Shown here in pieces: positions 8,407 to 16,900 of a stretch of DNA of 64,000 nucleotides. How positions within the stretch are numbered: position 1 is the stretch's first letter; each line of letters starts with the position of its first letter. A program made the position numbers and the translations under genes. The notes beneath the pieces were generated by a model. That model saw only the letters and a list, made by a program, of their open reading frames with translations. It was not told the DNA's origin and searched no databases. Source of the stretch: an uncultured Pseudomonadales bacterium (GTDB lineage: Bacteria > Pseudomonadota > Gammaproteobacteria > Pseudomonadales > Azotimanducaceae); contig OY282447.1 in assembly GCA_958296165.1 (NCBI GenBank), positions 620,001-684,000 on the forward strand, given 5' to 3'.

Positions 8407-9522
8407 TCAAAATACCTGCCTGCCCTCGGCGACGTTCAGCAGGTCCGGGAACACAAGGATGGTTCCCCGGCGGCCGTTCGCGGGCTTGATCACCTGCAGG
8501 ATTTTATGTTCGCGCAGGACGGTCAGCAGCCGTCGCGCCGTGCGGGTGGGAATTCCAACGCTGGTCACAAAGCTGCTGCTGTTGAAGATCGGGTACTCGA
8601 AGATCCAATCTAGGGTGTCGATGGCGTATCGGGAACGGGTAATGCGTGCCACTCGGCCTTTCATGTCCTCGTAGAGGGCTAAGATTCCCTTGGCCCTCGC
8701 CAAGTTTTCCTCAGCCTGCGCCCGCACCGCCTTTAAGAAAAATCCGCACCATTCAGTCCAAGCATCGTCCCGGGAGATGGCGAGCAGCCCATCGTAGTAG
8801 GCGTTGCGGCGGGCCTCGAAATAAGCGCTGATGTAGAACATAGGTTGGCTGATGAGGCCGCATTGCCAGAGGAACAGAGGCACCAGCATGCGTCCCAAGC
8901 GGCCGTTTCCGTCTAGAAATGGGTGCAGGGCTTCAAACTCCGCATGCAGGATGGCGAGCTGCACTAGCCGGTCAGGCGCATCTTGGTTCAGGTAGCTCTC
9001 CCATGCGCTCATGGCCCTAGGGAGCTTGTCCGCCCCAATGGGCACAAAGGTGGCTTGCTCCACAGTGCATCCAGGCGGGCCAATCCAGTTGGGAATGCGC
9101 CGATAGTCGCCGGGCGATTTGTTCTCGCCACGCACACCCGAAAGCAGAGTCCGGTGCGCCTCGCGGACCACCCGCTGGCAGAGGGGCAGCGTTTCCAGCG
9201 CCCGCTCCGCCTCCCGCATCGCGTCGCGATAGTTGAGCACCTCATGGATGTCCTCCCGGCGTTGTGGAGATGCCGCCTCTTGCCCGGCCTCGAACTCCAG
9301 AACCTCACTCATGGTGGCTTCGGTGCCCTCGATGCGCGAGGAAAGCACCGCCTCGTGGGTGGTCAGGGGTGAGAGTAGAACTCGGGGATTGGGAACGGCA
9401 CCGAGAGTTCTGTCGTAACGCGCCAAGGCCGCTACTGCCGGACCGATCAGCGGAATGAGCGCAGGCCAGTCAAGACGCGATTCAGGCGGGAAACGCCCCT
9501 CGTGGTAGTGAACCGCCGCCAT
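8407..9522 (-). CDS. Fic family protein (predicted AMPylase, class II, self-inhibited)
   Basis: 371 residues. The catalytic loop HPFLDGNGRLGR (about 200-211) matches the Fic motif HxFx(D/E)GNGRxxR, with the general-base histidine. Near the N-terminus SSRIEG (about 61-66) matches the inhibitory helix motif (S/T)xxxE(G/N), whose glutamate blocks ATP binding in class II Fic proteins. A Fic_N region precedes the catalytic core, and a winged-helix-like region lies at about 290-350 (SSSFVTSVGIPTRTARRLL). Such proteins transfer AMP to target hydroxyls; the target here is unknown. The ATG at 9522 with AGGTGAG upstream is preferred to the GTG one codon earlier. The gene sits between two direct repeats that interrupt an otherwise continuous operon, which suggests insertion. 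Confidence 0.9.
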   Translation of the reverse strand: MAAVHYHEGRFPPESRLDWPALIPLIGPAVAALARYDRTLGAVPNPRVLLSPLTTHEAVLSSRIEGTEATMSEVLEFEAGQEAASPQRREDIHEVLNYRDAMREAERALETLPLCQRVVREAHRTLLSGVRGENKSPGDYRRIPNWIGPPGCTVEQATFVPIGADKLPRAMSAWESYLNQDAPDRLVQLAILHAEFEALHPFLDGNGRLGRMLVPLFLWQCGLISQPMFYISAYFEARRNAYYDGLLAISRDDAWTEWCGFFLKAVRAQAEENLARAKGILALYEDMKGRVARITRSRYAIDTLDWIFEYPIFNSSSFVTSVGIPTRTARRLLTVLREHKILQVIKPANGRRGTILVFPDLLNVAEGRQVF

Positions 9523-9545
9523 CACTCACCTGCTAGTCACTTGGC

Positions 9546-9665
9546 GTGGGGATTATGCATCCTCCCCGCTGGGACTGGCCTGCATTGTCGGCAACCCCCG
9601 CGATGGTTGCCGGCAAGATTACGCACGCTCCCGTTGGGACTGCCTCGCATTGGGCAGCCGGCATT
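9546..9665. repeat. Two imperfect 45-base direct repeats upstream of the Fic gene
   Basis: Units beginning at about 9551 and 9618 share the pattern GATTAyGCA, then TCCC, TGGGACT, GCATTG and a GGCA ending. They lie upstream of the Fic start, where regulatory DNA is expected, and differ from the repeats on the other side of the gene except for a shared TGCCGGC core. The rest of the 9526-9757 interval holds no convincing gene. Confidence 0.6.
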
Positions 9666-9757
9666 AGACTTCCTCCGATTCGAACATCAGCCGATGCTCG
9701 GAAGCTGGCGCGGCGTCTGCGGCGCTGGAGTTGGACTGCTCGCTCGTGTGCTGCGCA

Positions 9758-9872
9758 CCGCCACGTTGGTCATTCTTGTTCTCCTTATCGGTCGCGGGTT
9801 GCCACCGCGACTGCAAGACCCAGCTGCTCGCTAGTGGCTGAGCGCGTAGACCACGACGTTGATCCCCAGCCG
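9758..9872. repeat. Direct repeat, copy B (functional DUF4159 end plus orphan Uma2 start)
   Basis: Matches 8118-8257; 9816-9872 is identical to 8201-8257. It contains the real end of the DUF4159 gene, a hairpin (GTCGCGG, 7-base loop, CCGCGAC at 9791-9811) that could terminate or stabilise the upstream transcript, and a ribosome site with an ATG at 9772 that starts like Uma2 (MTNVAV) but meets a stop after 28 codons. Confidence 0.88.
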
Positions 9873-10643
9873 ATACGATTTGGTGGAAAACTCCTCGAAG
9901 TACCACTCGCCGTAGGATTCGCGTTCCCAGCCGTCGGCGATGTCGGTGTTGTGAGTGGCGATGGCCATCGGCCGACCGTCGTCGTCCAGGTAGGCGCGAA
10001 TGGTCGGCGTCTCCAGCGAGCCTTGTGGAAAGCGATGGATGCCGGCAGGCTCCGTGGTGCCGTAGCCAGCGAAATCGCGGGCCGGGATCTGCGGCATCTC
10101 TTCGATGTCGAACACGGTGTGGAAGATGGCGTGTTCGATAGGCAGGACGCGCCAGCGGCGACCGGGCAGCACATCCGTCATGGCGCGCTCGAAGCTGGCC
10201 CACTCGGCATCGCCCCAGAAATCGTCCACCCACAGGAAGCCGCCGTTGTGCAGATAGTCTCGTAGGGCCAGCTTTTCCGCCTCGGTGAGGCGCATGTAGC
10301 CGACGTCGGACATGAAGATCAGCGGCGAATCGCCTAGGTCGTCGTCGGTAAGCCGGCGCCGAGCCGGTTCGCGGCTGGCGACTACGCCGGTGAGTTCGCG
10401 CAGACGCTTGGCGAAGTTGCGCTCGGCCTGCGGGAAATCCGTCTCCCAGCGTTCCCAAATGCGTCCGTCGTAGCCGTAGAACGCCTCGCCCCAGCCGCCC
10501 ACGCTGTCGTACTCGATGCGCGTGGGCATGAAGGTCGTGAGGTCGTAGGCCGGTTCGTCACGAGCCCGCTCCTCAGCCGCAGTCAGCGTGGCGAGCAGAA
10601 CCGCAAGTAGCGACGTCTTTGCCGGCACTCGCTGGGAAAACAC
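9831..10643 (-). CDS. DUF4159 domain protein, secreted
   Basis: 270 residues from a GTG at 10643. This start gives a plausible signal peptide (MFSQRVPAKTSLLAVLLATLTAAEE); a longer reading would run into the preceding gene. The mature part shows the DUF4159 pattern: YDLTTFMPTRIEYDS, the central PLIFMSDVGYMRLTEAEK, then LRDYLHNGGFLWVDDFWGD, and HNTDIADGWERE near the end. The fold is thought to resemble ThuA/class I amidotransferase-like proteins. Function is unknown. It is the sixth gene of a minus-strand run starting at 16189, 31 bases after the enolase-superfamily gene. Confidence 0.82.
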   Translation of the reverse strand: MFSQRVPAKTSLLAVLLATLTAAEERARDEPAYDLTTFMPTRIEYDSVGGWGEAFYGYDGRIWERWETDFPQAERNFAKRLRELTGVVASREPARRRLTDDDLGDSPLIFMSDVGYMRLTEAEKLALRDYLHNGGFLWVDDFWGDAEWASFERAMTDVLPGRRWRVLPIEHAIFHTVFDIEEMPQIPARDFAGYGTTEPAGIHRFPQGSLETPTIRAYLDDDGRPMAIATHNTDIADGWERESYGEWYFEEFSTKSYRLGINVVVYALSH

Positions 10644-10674
10644 CGTCCTGCCCCCGCGTTCGCAAGCAGCCGCC

Positions 10675-11853
10675 CTACCTCGGCGGATACTTCGCCAGCG
10701 CCTCCTCGTTCGGCTCGGTGCCCCAGCCGGGCGTCTGCGGCAGATGCAAGTGGCTGGCGCGGATGTCCGGCGCCACCGTAAAGAGTTCAGCATCGCGCGG
10801 CACGCGATCGATGTCTGTTTCCATGATGCGCAGATTCGGCGTGGCGGCGCTGAAATGGGCGCTGATCATCGACGACAGGTGGCCGTAGTAGTTGTGCGGC
10901 GCCACGTTCACCTGATGCGCGGCGGCTGTGGCGGCGATCTTCATGGATTGCCAGGCGCCGTTCCACACCACGTCGATGATCGACACGTCCATCGCGCGCA
11001 GCCGGAAGTAGGGCAGGAACGCCGGCAGCGTCAAGAGCGATTCGCACGAGGCGATGGCATGCGGGCTCACGCCGCGCACGTCCGCGAGCGCTTCCGGATG
11101 CTCGGTGTCTATCTCCACCCAGAACAGGTCGAAATCCTCAAGCGCCCGCAAGATGCGTCGATAGCCCTCGGGGGCGGCGTTGTAGTTGAGGTCCAGGAGG
11201 ATGTCCATGTCCTCGCCGGCGCCTTCTCGAAACGCTTCCAAATGCCGCCGCAGCTCCCGGATTACATGCCGCTCCACGTTGCGATCCGGCGCATAGGGCG
11301 AGCCGAAGCCCGGCGCCCAGCCGCGCACCCGACCGCCGCTTTCGACGGCGCTGAAGTCGAAGACGTTGGTCTTGAGGCCGGTGAAACCGCGTTCGCGCAC
11401 TTCCTCGCCGAGCGCCCGTACGCCGCCTAGGTCGGTGATGGCGGGCGGATAGAGGTCGCCACGGCTGATCCGCCAAGTGCCGCAATGCGACCAGTACACG
11501 CGCACCGCATCGCGCACTTTGCCGCCCAGCAAGTCGTAGCAGGGCACGCCGAGGGTCTTCGCCTTGGCGTCCAGGAGCGCGTTCTCGATGGCGCCGATGC
11601 CCATGGCCATCACGCCGGTCATGGACTGGCGGGCGCGGGCGTGCAGCCGTGCGTAGACGCGCTCGATGTCGTGTACGCGCTCGCCGAGCAGCATCGGCGC
11701 CAGCTTCTCTATCACTGCGGTAACGCCGATGGCGCCTTGGTGCTCGTCGTATTCGCTATAGCCCACCACGTCGTCCTCGCTGGTGAGCTTGACGAAGTGA
11801 TAGTTGCGCCAGCCGGAGTCGCAGTGCAGCGTTTCGATGGATCTGATCTTCAT
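10675..11853 (-). CDS. Mandelate racemase / muconate lactonizing enzyme family protein (sugar-acid dehydratase-like)
   Basis: 392 residues of the enolase superfamily. A capping domain (first 120 residues) is followed by a TIM barrel. Visible metal-ligand positions are Asp in DILLDLNYN, Glu in LFWVEID and Glu in IASCESLLT. GLKTNV offers the second-strand lysine, and the D...H pair in IIDVVWNGA and VAPHNYYGH matches the acid/base dyad of acid-sugar dehydratases. The likely reaction is magnesium-dependent dehydration or epimerisation of a sugar acid; the substrate is unknown. ATG 11853 follows a GAGGGG ribosome site. It is 23 bases downstream of the DUF3604 gene. Confidence 0.88.
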   Translation of the reverse strand: MKIRSIETLHCDSGWRNYHFVKLTSEDDVVGYSEYDEHQGAIGVTAVIEKLAPMLLGERVHDIERVYARLHARARQSMTGVMAMGIGAIENALLDAKAKTLGVPCYDLLGGKVRDAVRVYWSHCGTWRISRGDLYPPAITDLGGVRALGEEVRERGFTGLKTNVFDFSAVESGGRVRGWAPGFGSPYAPDRNVERHVIRELRRHLEAFREGAGEDMDILLDLNYNAAPEGYRRILRALEDFDLFWVEIDTEHPEALADVRGVSPHAIASCESLLTLPAFLPYFRLRAMDVSIIDVVWNGAWQSMKIAATAAAHQVNVAPHNYYGHLSSMISAHFSAATPNLRIMETDIDRVPRDAELFTVAPDIRASHLHLPQTPGWGTEPNEEALAKYPPR

Positions 11854-11876
11854 AGGGCGGCCCCTCCTCGTGCCTG

Positions 11877-13643
11877 CTAGCCGGCCGGCGTCACCCAGAT
11901 GGGCGACGTCCAGGCGCGTTCTTGAATCGTCCTGGCCAAATCCGGCCTAGGATCGGTGCCGGCTCGCACGGCATCCCATGTGGACCACCGGCAAGTGGGG
12001 TTCTCCAGTACGCGCACGTAGTAGAAGGCGCGCAGTTCGGGATCGAAGGCCGGGTCTCGCCACAGCGCGCGCAATTCGCCAGCGCCTACGTCTTGCGTGA
12101 TGCTGCAATCGGCAATGTCTACCTCGGCGCCGTTGTCCGGGCAGCGGTGCGTTTGTTCATCCGGCGCCAAGCCGTCCGAACACGCTACGTCGAACACGGC
12201 TTCCCGCGTGCGGCCGTCCGCCGTCCAGCCCTTGACGATTTGCAGGCGCTGCAGCTTGGTTCCCATCGGATCGGCTATCGCCCAGGCTATGAACGCCGGC
12301 GACCCCTCCCCAGCCATGAGTTCGCCGCCTTGCACCACGCCAGTCTCGGCGATGCGCTCCACGAGATCTGCCGCGTCCGCATCGGCGTCTTCAAAATCGA
12401 CGCTGGCCGCAAGACGCACCTTGATGCGTGGGCCGCTGGTCGCAAACGTCTCCTTGCGGCGAAAGGCATCGAAGATGGCTTCGCGCGTGTTCTCGGCGGC
12501 CCACACGCCAGCCAGGCCCGACGCTCCAAAGAAGCGGTTGTATGCCTCGCGGAAGCCGCCTTCTTCGGAGACGGGCACCGAGCCGCGACTGGTCGGCTCG
12601 CTATCCAGCACGCCCACCTTGCTCACGAACTTGTCTTCGTCGAAGCGTTCGCCGGAATTGTGCGTGTCGCTGGCGCCGACGATGCCGAAGCGGTAGGGGT
12701 TGAAGCCGTCGCGCGCTTCCATCGTCAAGCCGTTCAACCAGGCTTCGCGCACATAGCTGCCCTGCGGGCGACTCTTGGCCCAGCTGGCGATCTGGTAGGG
12801 GAAGATCTCGAAATCCGCCCACTCGTCGTTCGGAGAGAGGAACGGGTGAGTGTCGGACGTGCCCTTTACTTGAGTGATCTCCACTAGAGGCTCGTTGCGC
12901 ATCCGTTGCTCTGCATAGGCGGCGTCCAACGGTTCGCCGGCAAACTTCACGAGGTCGAACATATTGCCGTTCGAGCCATTGGCGTTGTGGGGAATGGCGA
13001 TGGCGTCGATGCCCTTGGCGCGGTATTCGTCCATCCATGCCCAGAGGTCTTCGGGGTTCAGCGAATCCAAGCGGCTGAACGGCAACGGCGGGGCTTCCTT
13101 GCCGCGGTAGAAGACGTTGCGGTGCAGGTTGCCATCGCGCGAGGAGGTGTATTCGTAGCCGATGAAGGTGGTAAACGCACCCGGCGCGTTGTGGCGTTCG
13201 GCGGCGGCTTGGATGCTCTGCCATGCCGTGAGCGAATCTTCTCGGCGCCCTTTCTCCTCCAAAGTCGGGAAGCAGCCGCGAAAGGCAGCGCCGCGTTCTT
13301 CGTGCGTGCTGGCGTGAGCGCAGGCCTTGATGTCTGGGTCTTCGGCGTCTGGATGGGCGGGGTCGCGCCATGCCCAGAACATGCCGAGATAGAAGGCGTG
13401 ATCGGTGACCGCATAGAAATCGAGCGGTCTATCCAGCTGGATGTCGAAGCCGCCGGCGTGCGGGATCGCCTCGCCTTTGGCAAAGCGATAGGCGTCGTCC
13501 GGCGAAGTGAGAGTGCCGAACAGAAAGGCATCGAAGGAATAGCGAGTGTGAACGTGCAGGTCGCCGAAGTAGGCTCGGCTGGCTTCGGCGCTAGCGCTTG
13601 CCGCTGCAAAGCACACGATGGCTGCGAACAGTCGTTTGAACAT
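11877..13643 (-). CDS. DUF3604 domain protein, secreted, PHP-like hydrolase fold
   Basis: 588 residues from ATG 13643, which has AGGAG seven bases upstream and opens a clear signal peptide (MFKRLFAAIVCFAAASASAEA). The mature N-terminus has YFGDLHVHTRYSFDAF and FYAVTDHAFYLG, which match PHP-type metal-binding motifs (HxH and TDH). IPHNANGSNG and VGASDTHNSGERF supply further histidines and an aspartate. DUF3604 proteins are common in marine heterotrophs next to catabolic genes; their substrate is not established. Cysteines toward the C-terminus suggest periplasmic disulfides. Confidence 0.87.
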   Translation of the reverse strand: MFKRLFAAIVCFAAASASAEASRAYFGDLHVHTRYSFDAFLFGTLTSPDDAYRFAKGEAIPHAGGFDIQLDRPLDFYAVTDHAFYLGMFWAWRDPAHPDAEDPDIKACAHASTHEERGAAFRGCFPTLEEKGRREDSLTAWQSIQAAAERHNAPGAFTTFIGYEYTSSRDGNLHRNVFYRGKEAPPLPFSRLDSLNPEDLWAWMDEYRAKGIDAIAIPHNANGSNGNMFDLVKFAGEPLDAAYAEQRMRNEPLVEITQVKGTSDTHPFLSPNDEWADFEIFPYQIASWAKSRPQGSYVREAWLNGLTMEARDGFNPYRFGIVGASDTHNSGERFDEDKFVSKVGVLDSEPTSRGSVPVSEEGGFREAYNRFFGASGLAGVWAAENTREAIFDAFRRKETFATSGPRIKVRLAASVDFEDADADAADLVERIAETGVVQGGELMAGEGSPAFIAWAIADPMGTKLQRLQIVKGWTADGRTREAVFDVACSDGLAPDEQTHRCPDNGAEVDIADCSITQDVGAGELRALWRDPAFDPELRAFYYVRVLENPTCRWSTWDAVRAGTDPRPDLARTIQERAWTSPIWVTPAG

Positions 13644-13692
13644 GGTTGATCTCCTGGCGGTTGGCCTCATGGCGCGTCGGCGATGGATGCGA

Positions 13693-14781
13693 CTACAGTG
13701 CCGCCGTTTGGTTCGACATGTAGCCGCACTCCGCAGCCCATGCCGGCGTTGCGAGGCCCGTTAACGCCGTCGCTCGCATTTCTTCCTGCAGCCGGCGGCG
13801 CTGCGTCTTGGCCTCCTTTTCGTCCCTGAACGGCCCAGGCACGAACGGCTCCTTGGCGTTGGTTTGCTCGAAGTCGAAACGATCCACCTGCAAGGCCCGC
13901 AGCACCGCCAGTTCCACCAGCGAATAGCGTTGTGCGGGTGGTACGGACGGCCCGCACGGTCGGTTGAACCGCATCGGTTCGTTCAATACCACCGCCACGT
14001 TGGCGATGAAGCGCGGTCGATCGGATGGATTCGGCGCTGCACGGTGCAGCATGTACGGATGCAGAATCGCCATGTCGCCCGCCTCGCCGGTGAGTTCCTC
14101 GAATGACGAGCACTGCTCGATCAAGTACGGGATCAGATAGCCGGCGCCCTGCACGCTGTCTGCATGGAAGCCTTCTGGATGCGCGGCCAGCAAGCGGGCG
14201 ACCGGGGCGATGGAATCCGTGGCGATGAAGGTGCCGCCGCTGCGCGGCTGGATATCTGAGTAGATCGGCACGGTGAGCAAGCCCTGCTCCGGCGAGTTGA
14301 GGAAGTGCCGGAAGTGCCAGCCGTCCTTGTGCCAGCCCGGCTGGCGCGGCTGAGGCGGCTGCCACTCGGCATGATCCGGCGCCCCTAGATTGGCGATGGC
14401 GCCACTGCCCCAAGAGAGCTCCGCATCGGGCGGCAACCGTTCAGGGCCGCCTAGCACGTCGAGTTGAGCGGCGAAGGCCTGCGGTGCGTCCGTGCGCAGC
14501 GCAAAGCGCAGATCGTTGCCGCCGGTTCGCACATAGCCGCGCAAGCCGCGCGGACCGTGGAACGATCGCGCCCAACTGGCCGGGTCGCCCCGGTTTACGC
14601 CATGCTGCTTCGCGAGCTGCGCCCACGTGCGTTCTCGCACAAGCGCGGCGATGTCCTTCGAGAACGCGCCCTTGACCACCACATAGCCCTTCTCGACGAA
14701 GTGCCGCGCCTCGGCCCGGCTGAGCTGCCGACACTGCGCCGCAGCGGCGTCGAAGAGGTCGCTATCGAGCAGATCGCGCAT
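13693..14781 (-). CDS. Phytanoyl-CoA dioxygenase family (PhyH) Fe(II)/2-oxoglutarate oxygenase
   Basis: 362 residues. The iron-binding HxD is HKD in GWHKDGWHF and the distal histidine lies in MAILHPYMLHRAAPN, with the 2-oxoglutarate-binding arginine in DRPRFIANVAV. The N-terminal AEARHFVEKGYVVVKGAF is typical of bacterial PhyH proteins. These hydroxylate varied small molecules and are not limited to phytanoyl-CoA. Its ATG overlaps the stop of the DUF2799 gene (TGATG), so the two are translationally coupled. Confidence 0.88.
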   Translation of the reverse strand: MRDLLDSDLFDAAAAQCRQLSRAEARHFVEKGYVVVKGAFSKDIAALVRERTWAQLAKQHGVNRGDPASWARSFHGPRGLRGYVRTGGNDLRFALRTDAPQAFAAQLDVLGGPERLPPDAELSWGSGAIANLGAPDHAEWQPPQPRQPGWHKDGWHFRHFLNSPEQGLLTVPIYSDIQPRSGGTFIATDSIAPVARLLAAHPEGFHADSVQGAGYLIPYLIEQCSSFEELTGEAGDMAILHPYMLHRAAPNPSDRPRFIANVAVVLNEPMRFNRPCGPSVPPAQRYSLVELAVLRALQVDRFDFEQTNAKEPFVPGPFRDEKEAKTQRRRLQEEMRATALTGLATPAWAAECGYMSNQTAAL

Positions 14782-15398
14782 CAGCGCCCGCTCACATGTC
14801 TCCGCAGCCGCTCTTCGCGGACGCCGAGCTCGACCATGAGCCGATCGCGCTCGGCCTCCATTCGGCCGATGTCGCGCGAGAGGACTTTGATGTCGTCGCG
14901 TATCAGCCGCCTACGCTCGCGGCTGAGATCCTCGTCTTCGAGCGTGTTTTGCGCCTGTTCGATTCGCCTCTCGGCGTCACCGATGTCGTAGTCGATGCTG
15001 GCGATCCGCCCGGCTACCGCGTTTACATCCGCCTCGAGATTGAAGATCACCATGCCTTCGCCGTGCGCCGCGAGGAACTCCCGTTCCATATCCGCGGGAC
15101 ACACGCCGTTGTACGGATGGCCCAGGCGCCCCTGCTCATAGGCGTTGGCAGGTCGGCAGAACACGCGCACGCCCTCGGCGCGGCCGGCTTGGTAGGCATC
15201 GAGGTCTGGCGCAACGCCTACTTTGGCGCAGGCTTGGCGATGCTGGCTCAACACGCTCAAGCCGCGGCCTTCGAGGCCGTCTTCGTAGCCGATGGTGCGC
15301 CAATCTGCATACAGGCACTCGTCCGGCGAGAGCGTGGCGCAGCCGCCCAAGCCAGCGAATAGCGCGATTGCGCCACTCGCGGCGAGCCTACTGGCCAC
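14781..15398 (-). CDS. DUF2799 lipoprotein
   Basis: 205 residues from a GTG start. The signal peptide ends in the lipobox LGGC (Cys18). The mature protein starts ATLSPDECLYADWRTIGYEDG, the DUF2799 signature, and continues with GRAEGVRVFC and YNGVC. The C-terminal third is a charged coiled coil (ERRIEQAQNTLEDEDLSRERRR onward). It is a predicted outer-membrane or periplasmic lipoprotein of unknown role. It sits 20 bases after the enoyl-CoA hydratase gene. Confidence 0.85.
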   Translation of the reverse strand: MASRLAASGAIALFAGLGGCATLSPDECLYADWRTIGYEDGLEGRGLSVLSQHRQACAKVGVAPDLDAYQAGRAEGVRVFCRPANAYEQGRLGHPYNGVCPADMEREFLAAHGEGMVIFNLEADVNAVAGRIASIDYDIGDAERRIEQAQNTLEDEDLSRERRRLIRDDIKVLSRDIGRMEAERDRLMVELGVREERLRRHVSGR

Positions 15399-15418
15399 GC
15401 CGGGCCCAAGCGTTCAAG

Positions 15419-16189
15419 CTACTTGCCTTGCCAGTTCGGGGGCCGCTTCTCCGCGAATGCGCGCGGGCCTTCGATGAAGTCCTGGCTGCCGGACAGCGCC
15501 GCCACGGTGTCGTAGCGCACGGCCATCGACTCTTCCAGCGACGCCATGCTCAGGCTGCGATACACCACATCCTTGCTGGCGCGGATGGAGAGCGGAGCGC
15601 ACTCCAGCGTCATCTGCACCCAGCGGTGCGTCTCCTCCATGAGCTTGTCGTGCGGCACCACCGCATTCACAAAGCCGAGTTCGTAGCCTTCCTGCGCCGG
15701 CACATGGCGGCCGGTGAGGATCATGCCCAACGCGCGCTTGACGCCGATTTGCCTGGGCAGGCGCTGCAGGCCGCCGGCCAGCGCCGCAAGCCCCACCTTG
15801 GGTTCCGGCAACGCGAATAAGGCGTTCTCGGATGCGATGATGATGTCGCACGAGAGTGCAATCTCGAAGCCGCCGCCCATCGCCACGCCGTTCACCGCGG
15901 CATAGACCGGCTTGGTGAGATCGAACCGCGAACTCAGGCCGCCAAAGCCGCGCGGCGTGGGCACGCGCTTGCCGCCTTCGGCTTGGTAGCGCAGATCGTT
16001 GCCAGCGCTGAAGCCGCGCCCCTCGCCGGTGATGATCGCCACCCACATGTCGTCATCGGCGGCGAAATCGTCGAACACTTCGCCGAGCTCCGCATTGGCG
16101 GGCGGATGCAGCGCGTTCAGCCGCTCCGGGCGGTTCAGAGTGACGGTCATAACGTGGTCGGTCTTGTCGACCTTGCAGTACTCCAGCAT
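15419..16189 (-). CDS. Enoyl-CoA hydratase/isomerase family protein
   Basis: 256 residues (crotonase superfamily) from ATG 16189, preceded by GGAAGG. The oxyanion-hole segments are GRGFSAGNDLRY and NGVAMGGGFEIALSCDI. The second catalytic acid is probably in the ALPEPKVGLAA helix region. This fits hydration or isomerisation of an enoyl-CoA thioester. It is the first gene of the run down to DUF4159. An upstream open extension to 16504 lacks a good start and is not used. Confidence 0.9.
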   Translation of the reverse strand: MLEYCKVDKTDHVMTVTLNRPERLNALHPPANAELGEVFDDFAADDDMWVAIITGEGRGFSAGNDLRYQAEGGKRVPTPRGFGGLSSRFDLTKPVYAAVNGVAMGGGFEIALSCDIIIASENALFALPEPKVGLAALAGGLQRLPRQIGVKRALGMILTGRHVPAQEGYELGFVNAVVPHDKLMEETHRWVQMTLECAPLSIRASKDVVYRSLSMASLEESMAVRYDTVAALSGSQDFIEGPRAFAEKRPPNWQGK

Positions 16190-16380
16190 GGCAGCCTTCC
16201 CTCGATTGATTGCCGGTACGCCAAGTTTTACGCGGAACGCGGGGCCGTGGCAACGCCGGCGTACACGTCGGGTGCCTGCGCTGCTTGCGCGTACCCGCCA
16301 AGCACTGCGTACACTCGCCGCCAACAGTGAGGTGTTCCTATGCCTTGATCCAGCATGGAGGTGAATGGCCAGAGGCGCGT

Positions 16381-16860
16381 TCAGCCGGCAGACAGAGAGC
16401 TTTCCTCGAAAGCGCGTATGATCTGGCTGGCCAAGGCGTCTGAAGGCAGGTCTCTGACGCGGTAGACGGGCTTGCCGAACCTCTTTTCTCCGGTCGCCAT
16501 GCAAGTAGGAACCCTGATCGGTTTATGGCAGTGGCCTCGGAAATACGCCTCGACGTACCCACTCCAGCTTTCATTGGTCGGAAGCAGCACCGTTTGAATC
16601 TCGTATCGGCGGCCTTGACGGGTGAAGTAGCTAACGCCTATCCCTCTTGTCGTAGTGTGATCAGTCTGCCGCGTTCGGTAGCGGGGCGTCAGCTCCGTAA
16701 GCACGTCGTGTACATCGAGGATTAGCTTCAACACATCCTCTCCGGCGAGCTTCGCTGCTCTCTGCGGCCAATGGCAATAAGGGGGCTTGCTTTCGCTGCG
16801 GTCTAGCCAGGTATTGTCCCTCAGCACTTTCAACACTTCCGACTCAAGCTTGTCGTGCAT
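16381..16860 (-). CDS. Hypothetical protein (159 aa)
   Basis: Not recognised. ATG 16860 has an AGGAG site. The protein begins MHDKLESEVLKVLRDNTWLDRS and is mixed alpha/beta in appearance, with a middle TTRGIGVSYFTRQGRRYEIQT strand pair. There is no signal peptide, membrane segment or obvious catalytic motif. Base composition looks less GC-rich than the operon to its left. It follows the Cys-rich secreted protein gene by 40 bases, and the two may form a small transferred pair. Confidence 0.6.
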   Translation of the reverse strand: MHDKLESEVLKVLRDNTWLDRSESKPPYCHWPQRAAKLAGEDVLKLILDVHDVLTELTPRYRTRQTDHTTTRGIGVSYFTRQGRRYEIQTVLLPTNESWSGYVEAYFRGHCHKPIRVPTCMATGEKRFGKPVYRVRDLPSDALASQIIRAFEESSLSAG

Positions 16861-16900
16861 GGATGTCTCCTGCTGCGCTTGCGCGCCGCCGAGCCTTGCG

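Noticed and set aside
8216-8410. 64-codon minus-strand frame ending LGINVVVYALSH
   Set aside because: Only the last dozen codons match DUF4159 and belong to the repeat; the rest is repetitive DNA, so it is not called as a gene.
9546-9665. Possible CRISPR array
   Set aside because: Only two imperfect 45-base units with no regular spacers and no cas genes nearby.
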